Positions 33,680 through 44,970 of a DNA stretch of 64,000 nt are shown one piece after another. The translations under genes and the position numbers were made by a program. This DNA comes from Erinaceus europaeus. Its lineage: Eukaryota > Chordata > Mammalia > Eulipotyphla > Erinaceidae. The DNA is taken from contig NC_080172.1 of the NCBI RefSeq assembly GCF_950295315.1, positions 78,387,118-78,451,117 on the forward strand. Reading direction: 5' to 3'. The stretch's first letter is position 1. Every line of letters starts with the position of its first letter. The notes beneath the pieces were generated by a model, which worked only from the letters and a program-made list of their open reading frames with translations, had not been told where the DNA came from and ran no database searches.

Positions 33680-36600
33680 ATGGCACTACAATACATTAAA
33701 TCCGTAATATCAATAAATGTCAATGGCTTAAACTCACCCATCAAAAGGCACAGGGTGGGGGGATGGATCAGAAAACATAACCCAACCATATGCTGCTTGC
33801 AAGAATCCCATCTGTCACAACAAGATAAAAACAGAGTTAAAGTGAAAGGATAGAAAACTATCATACAGGCTAACGGACCACAAAAAAGGGCAGGAACAGC
33901 CATTCTCATCTCAGACACGACAGATTTTAAATTAAATAAAGTAATAAAAGATAGGCAAGGACATTATATAATGATTAGAGGATCAATCAGCCAAGAAGAC
34001 TTAACAATATTTAACATCTATGCACCCAATTAGGGACCTTCTAAATACATTAAGCATCTACTGAAAGAATTTCAAAAATACATCAATAGTAATACAATAA
34101 TAGTGGGAGACTTCAATACCCCACTCTCACACTTAGACAAATCAACAAAGCAGAGAACCAACAAAGATACAAGAGAATTGAATGAAGAGATTGACAGACT
34201 AGACCTCTAGGACATTTTCAGACTCCTCCACCCAAAAAAACTGGAATAAACCTTCTTTTCAAATCCACATAGCACATACTCAAGGATAGACCACATGTTA
34301 GGCCACAAAGACAGCATCAATAAATTCAAGAGCATTGAAATCATGCCAAGTATCTTCTCAGACCACAGTGGAGTAAAACTAACATTTAACAACAAACAGA
34401 AAATTATTAAAAGTCACAGAATTTGGAAACTAAACAACATACTCCTTAAGAACCACTGGGTCAGAGACTCACTCAAGCAGGAAATTCAAATGTTCCTGGA
34501 AACAAATGAAAATGAAGACACAACCTATCAAAATATTTGGGACACAGCTAAAGCAGTACTGAGAGGGAAACTTATAGCCATACAATCACATATTAAACAC
34601 CAAGAAAAAGCTCAAGTGAATGACTTTACTGCACACCTTAAGGACTTAGAGGAAAAGGAACAAAGGAACCCTAAAGCAACCAGAAGGACAGAAATCAAAT
34701 CACTAAAGTTAGAGCAGAAATAAACAACATCAAAAATAAAAGAACCATACAAAAGATCAATGAAGCCAAATGTTGGTTCTTTGAAAGATTAAACAAAATT
34801 GACAAACCCCTAGCCAGACTCACCAAACAAAAAAGAGAGAAGACTCAAATTAATAGAATTGAAAACGATGGAGGAGATATCACAACTGACACCACAGAAA
34901 TCCAGAGAATCCTGTGAAACTTCTATAAAGAACTATATGCCACCAAGCTAGAGAATCTGGAAGAAATGAAACAATTCCTAGAAGCATATGCCCTTCCAAA
35001 ACTGAACCAAGAAGAACTACAAAATCTAAATGCACCAATCACAGACAAAGAAATTAAAACCGTTATTAAGAACCTCCCCAACAACAAAAGTCCTGGACCA
35101 GATGGCTTGACAAAAGAATTCTACAAAACTTTCAGGAAACAGTTAGTACCCATACTTCTTAAGCTTTTCCATAAGATTGAAGAAACAGGAATACTCCCTT
35201 CCACCTTCTATGAAGCCAACAAAACCCTGATACCAAAAGCTGATAGGGACAGAACAAAAAAGGAAAACTACAGACCGATATCTCCGATGAACATAGATGC
35301 CAAAATAATAAACAAGATCTTGGCCAACTGGATACAGCAACATATCAAAAAGATTGTTCTTCATGACCAAGTGGGATTCATCCCAGGAATGCAAGGCTGG
35401 TTCAACATCCATAAGTCAATCAATGTCATTCACCACATCAATAAAAGCAAAGCCAAAAACCACATGATTATCTCAATAGATGCAGAGAAAGCCTTTGACA
35501 AAATCCAACACCTATTCATGCTCAAAACTCTACAAAAAATGGGAATATATGGGAAATTCATCAAGATAGTGGAGTCTATATATAGCAAACCTACAGCCAA
35601 CATCATACTCAATGGACAGAAGCTGAAAGCATTCCCCTCAGATCGGGGACTAGACAGGGCTGTCCACTGTCAACGTTACTCTTCAACATAGTATTGGAAG
35701 TTCTTGCCATAGCAATGAGGCAAGAGAGAGAAATCAAAGGAATACAGATTGGAAGGGAAGAAGTCAAGCTCTCACTATTTGCAGATGATATGATAGAAAG
35801 ATACATAGAAAGATACATAGAAAGACCTAAAGAATCCAGCAGAAAACTACTGGAAGTTATTAGGCAATATAGCAAGGTATCAGGCTACAAAATCAATGTA
35901 CAAAAATCAGTGGCATTTCTTTATGCAAACACTAAATCTGAAGAAGAAGACATCCAGAAATCACTCCCATTTACTGTTTCAGCAAAATCAATCAAATACC
36001 TAGAAATAAAGTTGACCAAAGAAGTGAAAGACTTACATACTGAAAACTATGAGTCACTACTCAAGGAAATAGAAACTGATACCAAGAAATGGAAAGAGAT
36101 CATCATGGATTGGAAGAATAAATATCATCAAAATGAAATTTCTCCCCAGAGCCATATACAAATTTAATGCGTTACCCATCAAAGTTCCACCAAGCTTCTT
36201 TAAGAGAATAGAACAAGCACTACAATCATTTATCTGGAACCTGAAAACACCTAGAATTGCCAAAACCATCTTGAGGAAAAGAAACAGAAATGGAGGCATC
36301 ACACTCCCAGACCTTAAACTATATTATAAAGCCATCATCATCAAAACAGCATGGTAGTGGAACAAAAATATTCACACAGACCAGTGGAACAGAATTGAAA
36401 GCCCAGAAATAAATCCCCACACCTATGGACATCTTATCTTTGATAAGGGGGCCCAAAGCATTAAATGGAAGAAGGAGGCTTTCTTCAATAAATGGTGCTG
36501 GGAAAACTGGGTTGAAACATGCAGAAGAATGAAATTGAACCACCTTATCTCACCAGAAACAAAAATCAACTCCAAATGGATCAAAGACCTAGATGTCAGA

Positions 36601-37518
36601 TCACAAACAATCAAATACTTAGAGGAAAACATTGGTAAAACACTTTCCCACCTACACCTCAAGGACATCTTTGATGAATCAAACCCAATTGCTAGGAAAA
36701 CTAAAGCAGAAACAAACCAATGGGACTACACCAAATTGAAAAGCTTCTGCACATCCAAAGAAACTATTAAACAAACATAGAGACCCCTCACAGAATGGGA
36801 GAAGATCTTCACATGCCATACATCAGACGAGAAACTAATCACCAATATATATAAAGAGCTCAGCAAACTTAGCACCAAAAAAGCAAATGACCTCATCCAA
36901 AAATGGGCAGAGGATATGAACAAAACATTCACTATAGAGGAGATCCAAAAGGCTAACAAACATATGAAAAACTGCCCTAGGTCAATGATTGTCAGAGAAA
37001 TGCAAATTAAGACAACACTAAGATACCACCTCACTCCTGTAAGAATGGCATACATCAAAAAGGACAGCAGCAACAAATGCTGGAGAGGTTGTGGGGACAG
37101 AGGAACCCTTTTACATTGCTGGTGGGAATGTAAATTGGTACAGCCTCTGTGGAGAGCAGTCTGGAAAACTCTCAGAAGGCTAGACATGGACCTTCTATAT
37201 GATCCAATAATTCCTCTCCTGGGGGTATACCCCAAGGACTCCATAACACCCAACCAAAAAGAGGTGTGTACTCCTATGTTCATAGCAGCACAATTCATAA
37301 TAGCTAAAACCTGGAAGCAACCCAGGTGCCCAACAACAGATGAATGGCTGAGAAAGCTGTGGTATGTATACACAATGGAATACTATGCAGCTATCAAGAA
37401 CAATGAACCCACCCTCTCTGAACCATCTTGTACAGAGCTAGAAGGAATTATGTTAAGTGAGCTAAGTCAGAAAGATAAAGATGAGTATGGGATGATCCCA
37501 CTCATCAACAGAAGTTGA
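33680..37518 (+). pseudogene. L1 ORF2: L1 ORF2p pseudogene (endonuclease, reverse transcriptase)
   Basis: From the ATG at 33680 (codons MALQYIKS) the endonuclease shows [34 protein letters not shown] and SDHSG. Several single stops interrupt it. RT shows [35 protein letters not shown], and the catalytic FADD at 35778-35789. The C-terminal Cys-rich segment [19 protein letters not shown] precedes the end, LINRS-stop. Frames change between 34723 and 34966, near 35640-35690 (just after the ..FPSD codons, within the GTRQGCP region) and again near 36130. The total of about 1,280 codons equals a full-length ORF2. Not functional. Confidence 0.94.
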
Positions 37519-38525
37519 GTAAGAAGATCTGAAAGGGAAACTAAAAGCAGGACCTGATCAAATTATAAGCAGGGCACCAAAGTAAAAGCCCTGTGGTGAG
37601 GAGTAGACATGCAGCTTCCTAAGCCAGTGGGGGGTGGAAGTGGGTGGGAGGGATGGGTCACAGTCTTTTCGTGGTGGGAATGGTGTTTATGTACACTCCT
37701 AGCAAAATGTAGACATAAAAATCAGTAGTTAATTAATATGAGAGGGGGAAAATCAATTGTATTTCTCAAAGTTTTTCAAAACACAAACTGAATTTTTTAA
37801 TATATAGGCTGTGTATTTGATATGCGGACTCTCTCAAAAGCCTAGACCAAGTAGATTAGAAGCATCCAATAGCACAGCTATATACAAGATACTGGGTACT
37901 GTACAGCAAACCACAACAAAAGGACTTTTCAAAGTTAACCCAATTACCAAATACTGTGATGAGAACATTAACTATCGATTATCTTTTTGAACCCTAAGAG
38001 AGCAGGAACCTCACATCTCCACTATAGAGCCCCTACTTCCCCCAGTCCTGGAACCCTTGGATAGTGCCCACTTTCTCGTATGCCTCTCCCAATCCATATC
38101 AAATAATATTGCATCCTCTGATCACAACCTAACCAACGCAACGATTGCCACCTCAACATGCTTCACCTCAGACTGTGTCCAGAGACTTCACATGTGGAAT
38201 GACAACCCTTCAGCTTCATTACTCGGGTTCCAGATGCCACCAGGATGCTAGCCAGGCTTCCCTGGATTGAAGACCCCACCAATGTGTCCTGGAACTCAGC
38301 TTCCCCAGAGACACACCCTACTAGGGAAAGAGAGAGGCAGACTGGGAGTATGGACCGACCAGTCAATGCCCATGTTCAGCGGGGAAGCAATTACAGAAGC
38401 CAGACATTCTACCTTCTGCAACCCTCAATGACCCTGGGTCCATGCTCCCAGAGGGACAGAGAATGGGAAAGCTATCTGGGGAGAGGGTGGGATATGGAGA
38501 TTAACTAACACATATACATATGCAT

Positions 38526-38552
38526 ACACACACACACACACACACACACACA
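38526..38552. repeat. (AC)n microsatellite
   Basis: Uninterrupted CA run at the 3' boundary of the plus-strand L1. Confidence 0.95.
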
Positions 38553-38557
38553 TATGG

Positions 38558-38715
38558 CGTGAAACAGCTGTCCAGAGCAGTGGATTCCTAGTTCACGTAC
38601 CAAGTGCCAGCAATAAATTTGGTTGAAAAAGAGAAAGAAAGAAAAAGAAAGGAAGGAAGGTAGGAAGGAAGGAAAGAAGTGAGGGAGGAGGGAAGCAGAA
38701 GGCTGGGGTGGGGGG
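38558..38715 (+). mobile_element. SINE terminal module plus purine tract
   Basis: 'ccagagcagtggattcctagt', 'gtaccaagtgccagcaataaatttgg' matches the last module of the long SINE form. It is followed by GAAA/GGAA-rich purine sequence (38626-38715). The SINE head is absent. Confidence 0.7.
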
Positions 38716-38739
38716 CAGGTGGGCAGGATAGTGATTTTA

Positions 38740-39365
38740 CAAAAACATTAACAGAATTTGGGAGCTATTCACTGCCCTAATCCAGCTTTCTAGTACTATG
38801 CTCAACTCTGACAACATTTTCCCAGACAATATATTTATCCCACTTGCATGTTAGCTATCTGATTCAGGCAAAAATTTCCAAAGTCATGGGTCCCTTGGAA
38901 CATACCTTAAATAGATTTCCTAGCTTCTTTCTAGATGAAGACCCTTTGCTCTATCTGCTCTATTGTTACCTTTAGGTTATTAAATAATTTGTCCTGCTTT
39001 GTATCTTACCTCTTTCCAGCCTCCAAATTGTAGCAGAAGCTACAATGGCGCTATCCTGACTTCCTTGGCCAGAGGACCTCACGTGTCCTGGAACCCCACC
39101 TCTCAAGAGCCCTGCCCCACTAGGGAAAGAGGCTAGGAGTATTGATCAACCTGCCAATACCCATGTTCAGCAGAAAAGCAATTATAGAAGCCACACCTTC
39201 TACCTTCTGAACCCTATAAAGATCTTTGGCTCATACTCCCAGAGGGAAAAAGAATAGGGAAGCTTCCAATGGAGGGGATGGGATATGGAACTCTGGTGGT
39301 GGGAATTGTCTGAAATTTTACCCCCCACACCTTATCCTACACTCTTGTTAATCATTATTAAATAA
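38740..39365 (+). mobile_element. L1 3' UTR, 5'-truncated copy
   Basis: Older 3'-UTR type: shares 'catgttagctatctgattcagg' and 'ccttggaacatacct' with 13215-13520, then 'gaaccccacctctcaagagccctgccccactagggaaag' and the common end 'gggatatggaactctggtggtgggaattg'. Ends before an (AC)n run. Confidence 0.82.
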
Positions 39366-39366
39366 C

Positions 39367-39369
39367 ACA

Positions 39370-39401
<32 letters not shown>
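39367..39401. repeat. (AC)n microsatellite
   Basis: CA dinucleotide run between an L1 3' end and a truncated SINE. Confidence 0.95.
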
Positions 39402-39404
<3 letters not shown>

Positions 39405-39550
39405 TATGCCTGGGACTCCAAGGTCCCACGTTTAATCCCCAGCATCATAAGCCAGAACTGAACAGTTCTATGGTCTGTCTTTTATTCTCTCTTTATCTAT
39501 TTCTCTTATTAATTATAATTAATAAGTAAATAAATAAACTTTTAAAAAGC
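39402..39550 (+). mobile_element. short SINE, 5'-truncated, 'ggggagatagcataatgg' type
   Basis: 'atgcctgggactccaaggtcccacg', 'aagccagaactgaacagttctatgg', CT-rich tract and AATAAGTAAATAAATAAACTT tail split by substitutions. The tRNA-like head is missing. Confidence 0.8.
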
Positions 39551-39599
39551 AAATTAGAACTTTTAAGTGAAAATCAGAATTTTTACAAAATTGTTTGAA

Positions 39600-39750
39600 A
39601 ATATTTTAATTTATTAATAAAAGAGAGATACAGAAGAGAGACTAGAGTACTGCTCAGCTCTGGTTTATGATCTTTCTGGGATTGAGCATAGGACCTCCAA
39701 CGCTTCAGGTATGAAAGTTTTTTGTATGACCACTGTGCTATCTCCTCAAT
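39600..39750 (-). mobile_element. short SINE, 'ggggagatagcataatggttatg' type
   Basis: Antisense copy: 'ttgaggagatagcacagtgg', 'acctgaagcgttggaggtcc', 'ccagagctgagcagtactc', A/T-rich tail. Confidence 0.8.
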
Positions 39751-40218
39751 TTTTTAAATCTTAGGTCAGCATTATGACTCTGATATCTCTTACACTATAT
39801 GATATTTTTGTCTTCAATAAGTGAGGATGCTAGCAGATGTGAGACTTTGATACTATGTAATCAGATGTATAAGTATTTTCAGCATTTGTGTAACTTACAG
39901 TAGTTTTCAACTTATTAATTATGATTTTACAAAATTAGATATGGCTGAGACATCAGTCCAATTTTCAAGTTAGGTGAATAGATATTTATATGGAATAAGA
40001 AAATTGTATCCATATTATTTTAATATTTTACCCTAATATTAAAAATGTTCCATTAGTACTTGGTGTAATATAGAAGAATTACTATAAGTATCTGTTATGA
40101 TTATCTTCCCTTCTCTAACTATAGGCTTGTAGGAACCAAATGTTTTCCATATACAACAGCCGCCAAAACCAAATGTTACAACAAATTAAGTATAGAAGCA
40201 AATATGAAAACCCATAAT

Positions 40219-40360
40219 CTTTTTTTTTTTTTTTGGATAAACACAGAGTGAGGAGGAGATAGGGAGGCCACAGCACTGAATGCACTGAGGAATGGACTTG
40301 AACATGGGTTATGCACATGGCAAAGCAGAGCACTACTCAAGTGAGCTATTTTGCCAGCCC
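40219..40360 (-). mobile_element. SINE, 'ggccggcaaaatagctca' type
   Basis: Antisense: 'gggctggcaaaatagctcac', 'ctgctttgccatgtgcat', 'ggttcaagtcca', 'cagtgcattcagtgctgtgg', CT-rich tract and poly-A (TTTTTTTTTTTTTT on +). Confidence 0.85.
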
Positions 40361-41759
40361 CAAAACACATTCCTTCTACTAGGCTGAACACTAAACAAAT
40401 TGTAAAAAATTTAATTCAGTACTATTCTTTTCACAGAAAGTAGTGTTTTGAAATGCTAACAGTTTATTATTTTTATGAATTAATATATATAGTGATGTCT
40501 CAATTTTAATGGGGTGATTATAAATAATGGATTTAACCCACATACATGAAAGTTTTCTTTGTTAAGTCTAGGAGTAGAAACAAAATAACTCTAAGATTAT
40601 AGTTTGCAAATTATAGTACACTTATAGTTACACTTATAGTTCTGAAGACTGAATATAGATACACTTATAGTTCTGAAGATTGAATATAGATACACATAGA
40701 GTTCTGAAGATTGAACTGTGCATTGTTTATTTTAGGGTTTGATTCTTTAGTGTCCAATGAGCTTCCTTTGTAATACACTGTTTAATCTACTAAATTTTTA
40801 TATAAAATATTGGGTTTTCATAAAGTCAAGACTCATTTTTAGTAGAAGAAAACATAAAAATACATGATGAATTTTCCAGTAACCCAATATGAGTTGTTAT
40901 AAAAGTCAACTTTTCTTAATTTTATAAACATTAACTACAATTTTAAGAAATTACTTACAAATAACTTATATAGTAACAAGTTTATAAACATAATAATTAA
41001 GTGCAAAAATACAGAAAAATGCAGTACTTACAAATTTAATTTTGACCTTGATATTTAGCTTCTATTGTATAGGAATCAACTCCATAGATTTACTTCATAT
41101 ATTACTTATTTCCATTGCAGATGTTTTTATAACTTCCTGGGATTTTTTTTTCAGTGTTTATATTGATATTTTCTTCTGGTTTCTGAGTGCTTTATTACCC
41201 CCCCCCCGAATTTCATTGACCTTATAGATCCTTCATCCTCTCAGACCAGCAGGTGTTGCAAGATCTATGTTATGATCAGTTTTAGAGGGTATTTCTTGTC
41301 CCTGCAACTCAAGACAATTAAACTTTTGAGATATGTGATTTGGCTAATATTATTTTTAATAGAAATATCTTCTTATGTGTGTGAACCTTTCTTTCTCTGT
41401 CACCCTCTCCCTGAATATATTTACATCTATAAGATGTTCACTTTCCAGTTAATTAAGTTTCAAGTGGCTGTAATACTCATTTGATCAAATTACCTTTCCA
41501 GTATAGTAACCTGTCCCAAATTAATTTCTTATTGATATTTTATTTTAATTTAAAAGGTCCTCTAGAATTTTCATCTCTTAGGAAATGAGAGATTGAGGCT
41601 GAGAAACTCTCTTGGGTTCTTTGACAAATTGATAATTTTTAAGTGCTGTGGAACCTTCTTTCCATATGAATACTGTATATACTTTACATGTTACAAGCAG
41701 TTGGTGTCCCTTTCTATTTGGTTGTTATGAGTGATTATCAGAGTATAATACTCGTTTGT
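40361..41759. other. gene-free AT-rich interval
   Basis: No frame above 70 codons and few recognisable repeats apart from the 31-bp tandem array at 40630-40722 and a C-run at 41199-41207. Confidence 0.5.
40630..40722. repeat. 31-bp tandem repeat, three copies
   Basis: Units 40630-40660, 40661-40691 and 40692-40722 share ACACTTATAG and TTCTGAAGATTGAA-like cores. The first two differ by one base, the third is more diverged. A further partial unit (ACACTTATAGT-like) precedes it at 40618. Confidence 0.93.
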
Positions 41760-41852
41760 GGGAGTTGGGCACTAGAGCAGCAGGCTAAGCACAGGGGGAC
41801 AAAGTGCAAGGATCGGAGTAAGGATCCTGGTTCCAACCCTCAGCTCCCCGGC
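41760..41852 (+). mobile_element. SINE head, 3'-truncated
   Basis: 'gggagttgggcactagagcagc', 'aagtgcaaggatcggagtaagg', 'ggttccaaccctcagctccccgg', then unrelated sequence. Only the tRNA-like part is present, which is unusual since SINEs usually truncate at the 5' end. Confidence 0.8.
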
Positions 41853-41990
41853 ATAATACTCCTTTGTATTTTTAATATAAAGATATATATATTCCAGAAT
41901 GACTTAAATTATGCTCAGAGAATTTTTATAAATGCAGATACAATTGAAACACTCAATTATAAACATTCTTTAAATTTTTTTTTTTTTTTG

Positions 41991-42281
41991 TGGCCGGACA
42001 ATAGCAATGCAGGTTAAACGCACATGGCCCAAAGCTCAAGGACCGATGTTCAAGCCCACGGTTATATCACCATCTGCAGCGGGGGCCACTTCACAACAGG
42101 TCTGCAGGTGTCTATCTTTCTCTCCCCCTCCTATCTACCTTCCCCTCCTCTCTCAGTTTCTCTCTGGTCTACCCAACAGTAACAACAAAGGCAATAAGAA
42201 TGGAAACAATGTCCTCCTAGAGCAGTGGATTAGTAGTGCAGGCACCAAGCCCTAGCAATAACCCTGGAGAAAAAAAAAATC
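41991..42281 (+). mobile_element. tRNA-derived SINE, long form
   Basis: 'ggccggacaatagcaatgcagg', 'aaacgcacatggcccaaagc', 'gttcaagccc', 'aggtctgcaggtgtctatc', CT-rich tract, 'cctagagcagtggattagtag', 'ggcaccaagccctagcaataaccctgg' in sequence, poly-A tail. Confidence 0.9.
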
Positions 42282-42287
42282 ATTTCA

Positions 42288-42655
42288 GGGGCCTGAGCAG
42301 TAGCACACCCTGTTAAATGCAAACATTATCGTGTGGAAGTACCTGGGTTAGAGTTCCTGCTCCCCGCTTGTAGTGGGAACACTTCACGAGCTGCAAAGCA
42401 GGCGTTCAGGTATCTATCTCCCCCTCCCTTTTCATTTTTCCCCTGTCTTATGTAATAAAAAATAGAAAGAAGAAGAAGGAGGAGGAGGAAGAGAGGAGCA
42501 GAGGAGAGGGTGGAGAGAGAGGAGGAGGAAGAAGAGAAGAAAATGATGATGATGGTATTAGTCACTGGGGGTAGTGGATTGGTAGTGCTGACACCAACAC
42601 CAAGCCCCAGCAGTAACCCTGGTATATATATATATATATATTTTTTTTTTTCACA
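42288..42655 (+). mobile_element. SINE, long form, with expanded GAA/GGA interior
   Basis: Head 'ggggcctgagcagtagcacacc', 'ctccccgcttgtagtggga', 'gcaaagcaggcgttcaggt', CT-rich tract, a purine expansion (42465-42545), then 'gtagtggattggtagtgct' and 'aagccccagcagtaaccctgg', followed by (TA)n. Confidence 0.82.
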
Positions 42656-42723
42656 TCCTTTTCTATAATCATTGTGTAATGATGTCTTCACATGATTTCC
42701 AGAATAATGCCATGGTAGTTCTT

Positions 42724-43270
42724 CCTGACCAATTTATTTATTTTTATTATTTTATTTTATTTATAAAAAGGAAACAGTGACAAAACCATAGGATAAGAGG
42801 GGTACATTTCCACACAATTCCCACCCCCAGAACACTATATCCCATCCCCTCCCTTGATAACTTTCCTGTTCTTTAATCCTCTGGGAGTATGGACCCAAGG
42901 TCATTGTGGGATGCAGAAGGTTAAAGGTCTGGCTTCTGTAATTGCTTCCCCGCTAAACATGGGCATCGACAGGTCGATCCATACTCCCAGCCTGCCTCTC
43001 TCTTTCACTAGTGGGGCAGGGCTCTGGGGAAGCAGGGCTCCAGGGCACATTTGTGGGGTTGTCTGTCCAGGGAAGTCTGGTTGGCATCATGTTAGCATCT
43101 GGAACCTGGTGGCTTAAAAGAGAGTTAACATATAAAGCCAAACAAGTTGTTGACTAATCATGAACCTAAAGGTTGGAGTAGTGCAGACGAAGAGATGGGG
43201 TGGGGGGGGGTCTCTGTTTTGTAGGTAGCTAGTAAGCATATTTTAGTTATATTCCAAAGGGCCTGTGGAT
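42724..43270 (-). mobile_element. L1 3' UTR, 5'-truncated copy
   Basis: Antisense: A-rich tail on the minus strand near 42770-42724, then 'cttatcctatggttttg', 'gggatatagtgttctgg', 'gggtccatactcccagagg', 'gtctgtcgatgcccatg' and the 'ctccctggagccctgcttcc' region in diverged form. Same 3'-UTR family as 23285-24366. Confidence 0.85.
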
Positions 43271-43550
43271 ATACTAGTTTGTTTGGTTTGTTTTTAATAT
43301 CCTTTGCTAGTTCAGTTTTACTTAAGACATCAACCTGTACAATTGCACGCTTCCACTTGCGTTTGCTCGTATGTCTACACACATCCCATAGATGACTAGC
43401 AAACATAAATTATAACTTCATCCTTGCAGACATCAAGCCCAATGTATTCATTTCGTACTCTATATCTGTTGAATTCATGAATTCCTACTAATAAGTCACG
43501 TTTAATATGCTCAGCATCATGCATCTGGTTTTCCTCCCTAAGCCTGCTTC

Positions 43551-43556
43551 TCCCAC
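43551..43556. repeat. target-site duplication of solo LTR, left copy (tcccac)
   Basis: Matches 43910-43915 exactly, directly outside the LTR's TG...CA ends. Confidence 0.8.
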
Positions 43557-43909
43557 TGCAGGGCTAGCTTTGCAGGTGGGAGAGAGAGACAACCAAGGGA
43601 CTCACAGCTGAGTGGTAGCAGTTCAGTCTTTATTCATGTGGAACACAGTGCAATCTAAGCTATCTCTAATCACAATCCTGTCCTTATATATCGTGAGGTG
43701 GAAGTGTCAGGTCCAAAGAGGATATACGTAGGATAGGGGGTGGGGAGAAGGAAAAAGCATGCAAAACAGTGAGGATTAAACCAATGCCCTGGAGGCAGGG
43801 TGGTGCTTAGTTAACAGTGGTTATGTAAATAGAATACAGTGTTAAGCAGGGGGATTAAACCAATGAAACAGAAGGGGTCTTAGAAGCAGGATTTAGAAGC
43901 AGACCAACA
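43557..43909 (-). mobile_element. solo LTR, class II (ERVK-like), minus strand
   Basis: 353 bp. On the minus strand it starts TGTTGGTCTGCTTC and ends AGCTAGCCCTGCA. A TATA box (GATATATAAGG, 43692-43682) and AATAAA (43634-43629) mark U3 and R. The 6-bp target-site duplication TCCCAC suggests class II. No internal sequence remains, as expected after LTR-LTR recombination. Confidence 0.85.
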
Positions 43910-43915
43910 TCCCAC

Positions 43916-44694
43916 ACCTCTCTCCAATATGATAAAAGCAAATTCTGTTCTTTCAGTCCTTCAAGGCACAATTAGGACATTACCTTTCAAACCTTTCCTT
44001 ATCTTATACCTATTCCTTTAGAAAAATCTATTCGAAAAATCTGATGGGGAAATCACCTTCCAAATCAAGACAAACTTTCTCTCCCCTTCCCCACCTCAGC
44101 CCCTATACCTGCTCATGGTGGTACAGTCTCCCAGCTGGTATCTTCTACTTTTGCTACACTTGCATCCCATAAATATTATAGCTGCCAATAGCTGCCCATT
44201 TTATCCAAATTCTATACACGTATTTATGAGGCTCAACACAAATTTTTCTGGAATGCAGGTCTTCTTAACTCTGCCTAGACCACATTTTTCTCCACAGATA
44301 ATCTCCTGTTTCATCAACTTCTAAAAGTTTTTTTTTCTTTTCTACTTCTTAGCCTCTTTCTTTTAGTTCACTCTATACTTCTCATTACTACTGACATGTA
44401 TTTTTTTTACTTGTTTATTCTATTTGTTTCTATCTCTTCACCAGATTTAATTTTGTAGTGAAAGTCTTTTAGTAATCATTCAATAAATACACATGGATGT
44501 AAGATTGTATTTATAATATATAATACAATATATTAGCATTTTAATGTCAATAAAGACTTCTAGACTTTCAAAAATGCAATTTGTTTCAATTACCTATCGT
44601 TTTTACTAAAATTCTTATTGTATAATCAAAGGACACAACATGACTGCTTGAAGCTTCTTTCAGTTTTTCTTTTGATATTCTTAAATTTAAGTTT
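43916..44694. other. gene-free interval
   Basis: AT-rich, longest frame 69 codons, no repeat family recognised. Confidence 0.45.
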
Positions 44695-44970
44695 ATTATT
44701 ATTATTATTATTATTGCCACCAGAGTTATTGCTAGGGCTCAATGTCTGCACAACAAATCCATGTCCAGTATCTGGCTTCCTTCCTCCTGTACCTCTTTCT
44801 ACCTTTCTTTACTACTATATAGGACAGAAAAAATTTAGAGTGAAGGGAAAGATAGAGAGGGAGAGAGACACCTGTATATTTGCTTCATTACTCCAGAGGC
44901 TTCTCTCCTGCTTCTGCTTGTGCACTAAACTAGGTTTGCCATTACCAGACCCCCACTTTTGCCCTTTATT
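44695..44970 (-). mobile_element. SINE, long form, diverged
   Basis: Antisense: 'gtctggtaatggcaaacctagtttagtgc', 'tccggagtaatgaagcaaatatacaggtgtc'-like module, CT-rich tract, the terminal 'ggatttgttgtgcagacattgagccctagcaataactctgg' module in pieces, and (AAT)n tail (44694-44717 on +). Confidence 0.75.

Larger units (their letters stand above)
31548..38515 (+). mobile_element. near-full-length LINE-1, plus strand
   Basis: About 7 kb: 5' UTR (31548-32706), ORF1 (32707-33621), ORF2 (33680-37518) and a roughly 1-kb 3' UTR (37519-38515). The 5' end 'cccccgggggttcccggaag' followed by 'atggcagactgagaagctg' includes AAGATGGC (31570-31577), at the spot where a YY1 site lies near the start of human L1. 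The 3' end stops in 'ggagattaactaacacata' and runs into an (AC)n repeat rather than poly-A, so the very 3' end is lost or altered. It is the best preserved L1 here. Confidence 0.93.

Noticed and set aside
36726..37373. 215-codon minus-strand ORF
   Set aside because: It is the shadow of L1 ORF2 C-terminal coding on the plus strand.
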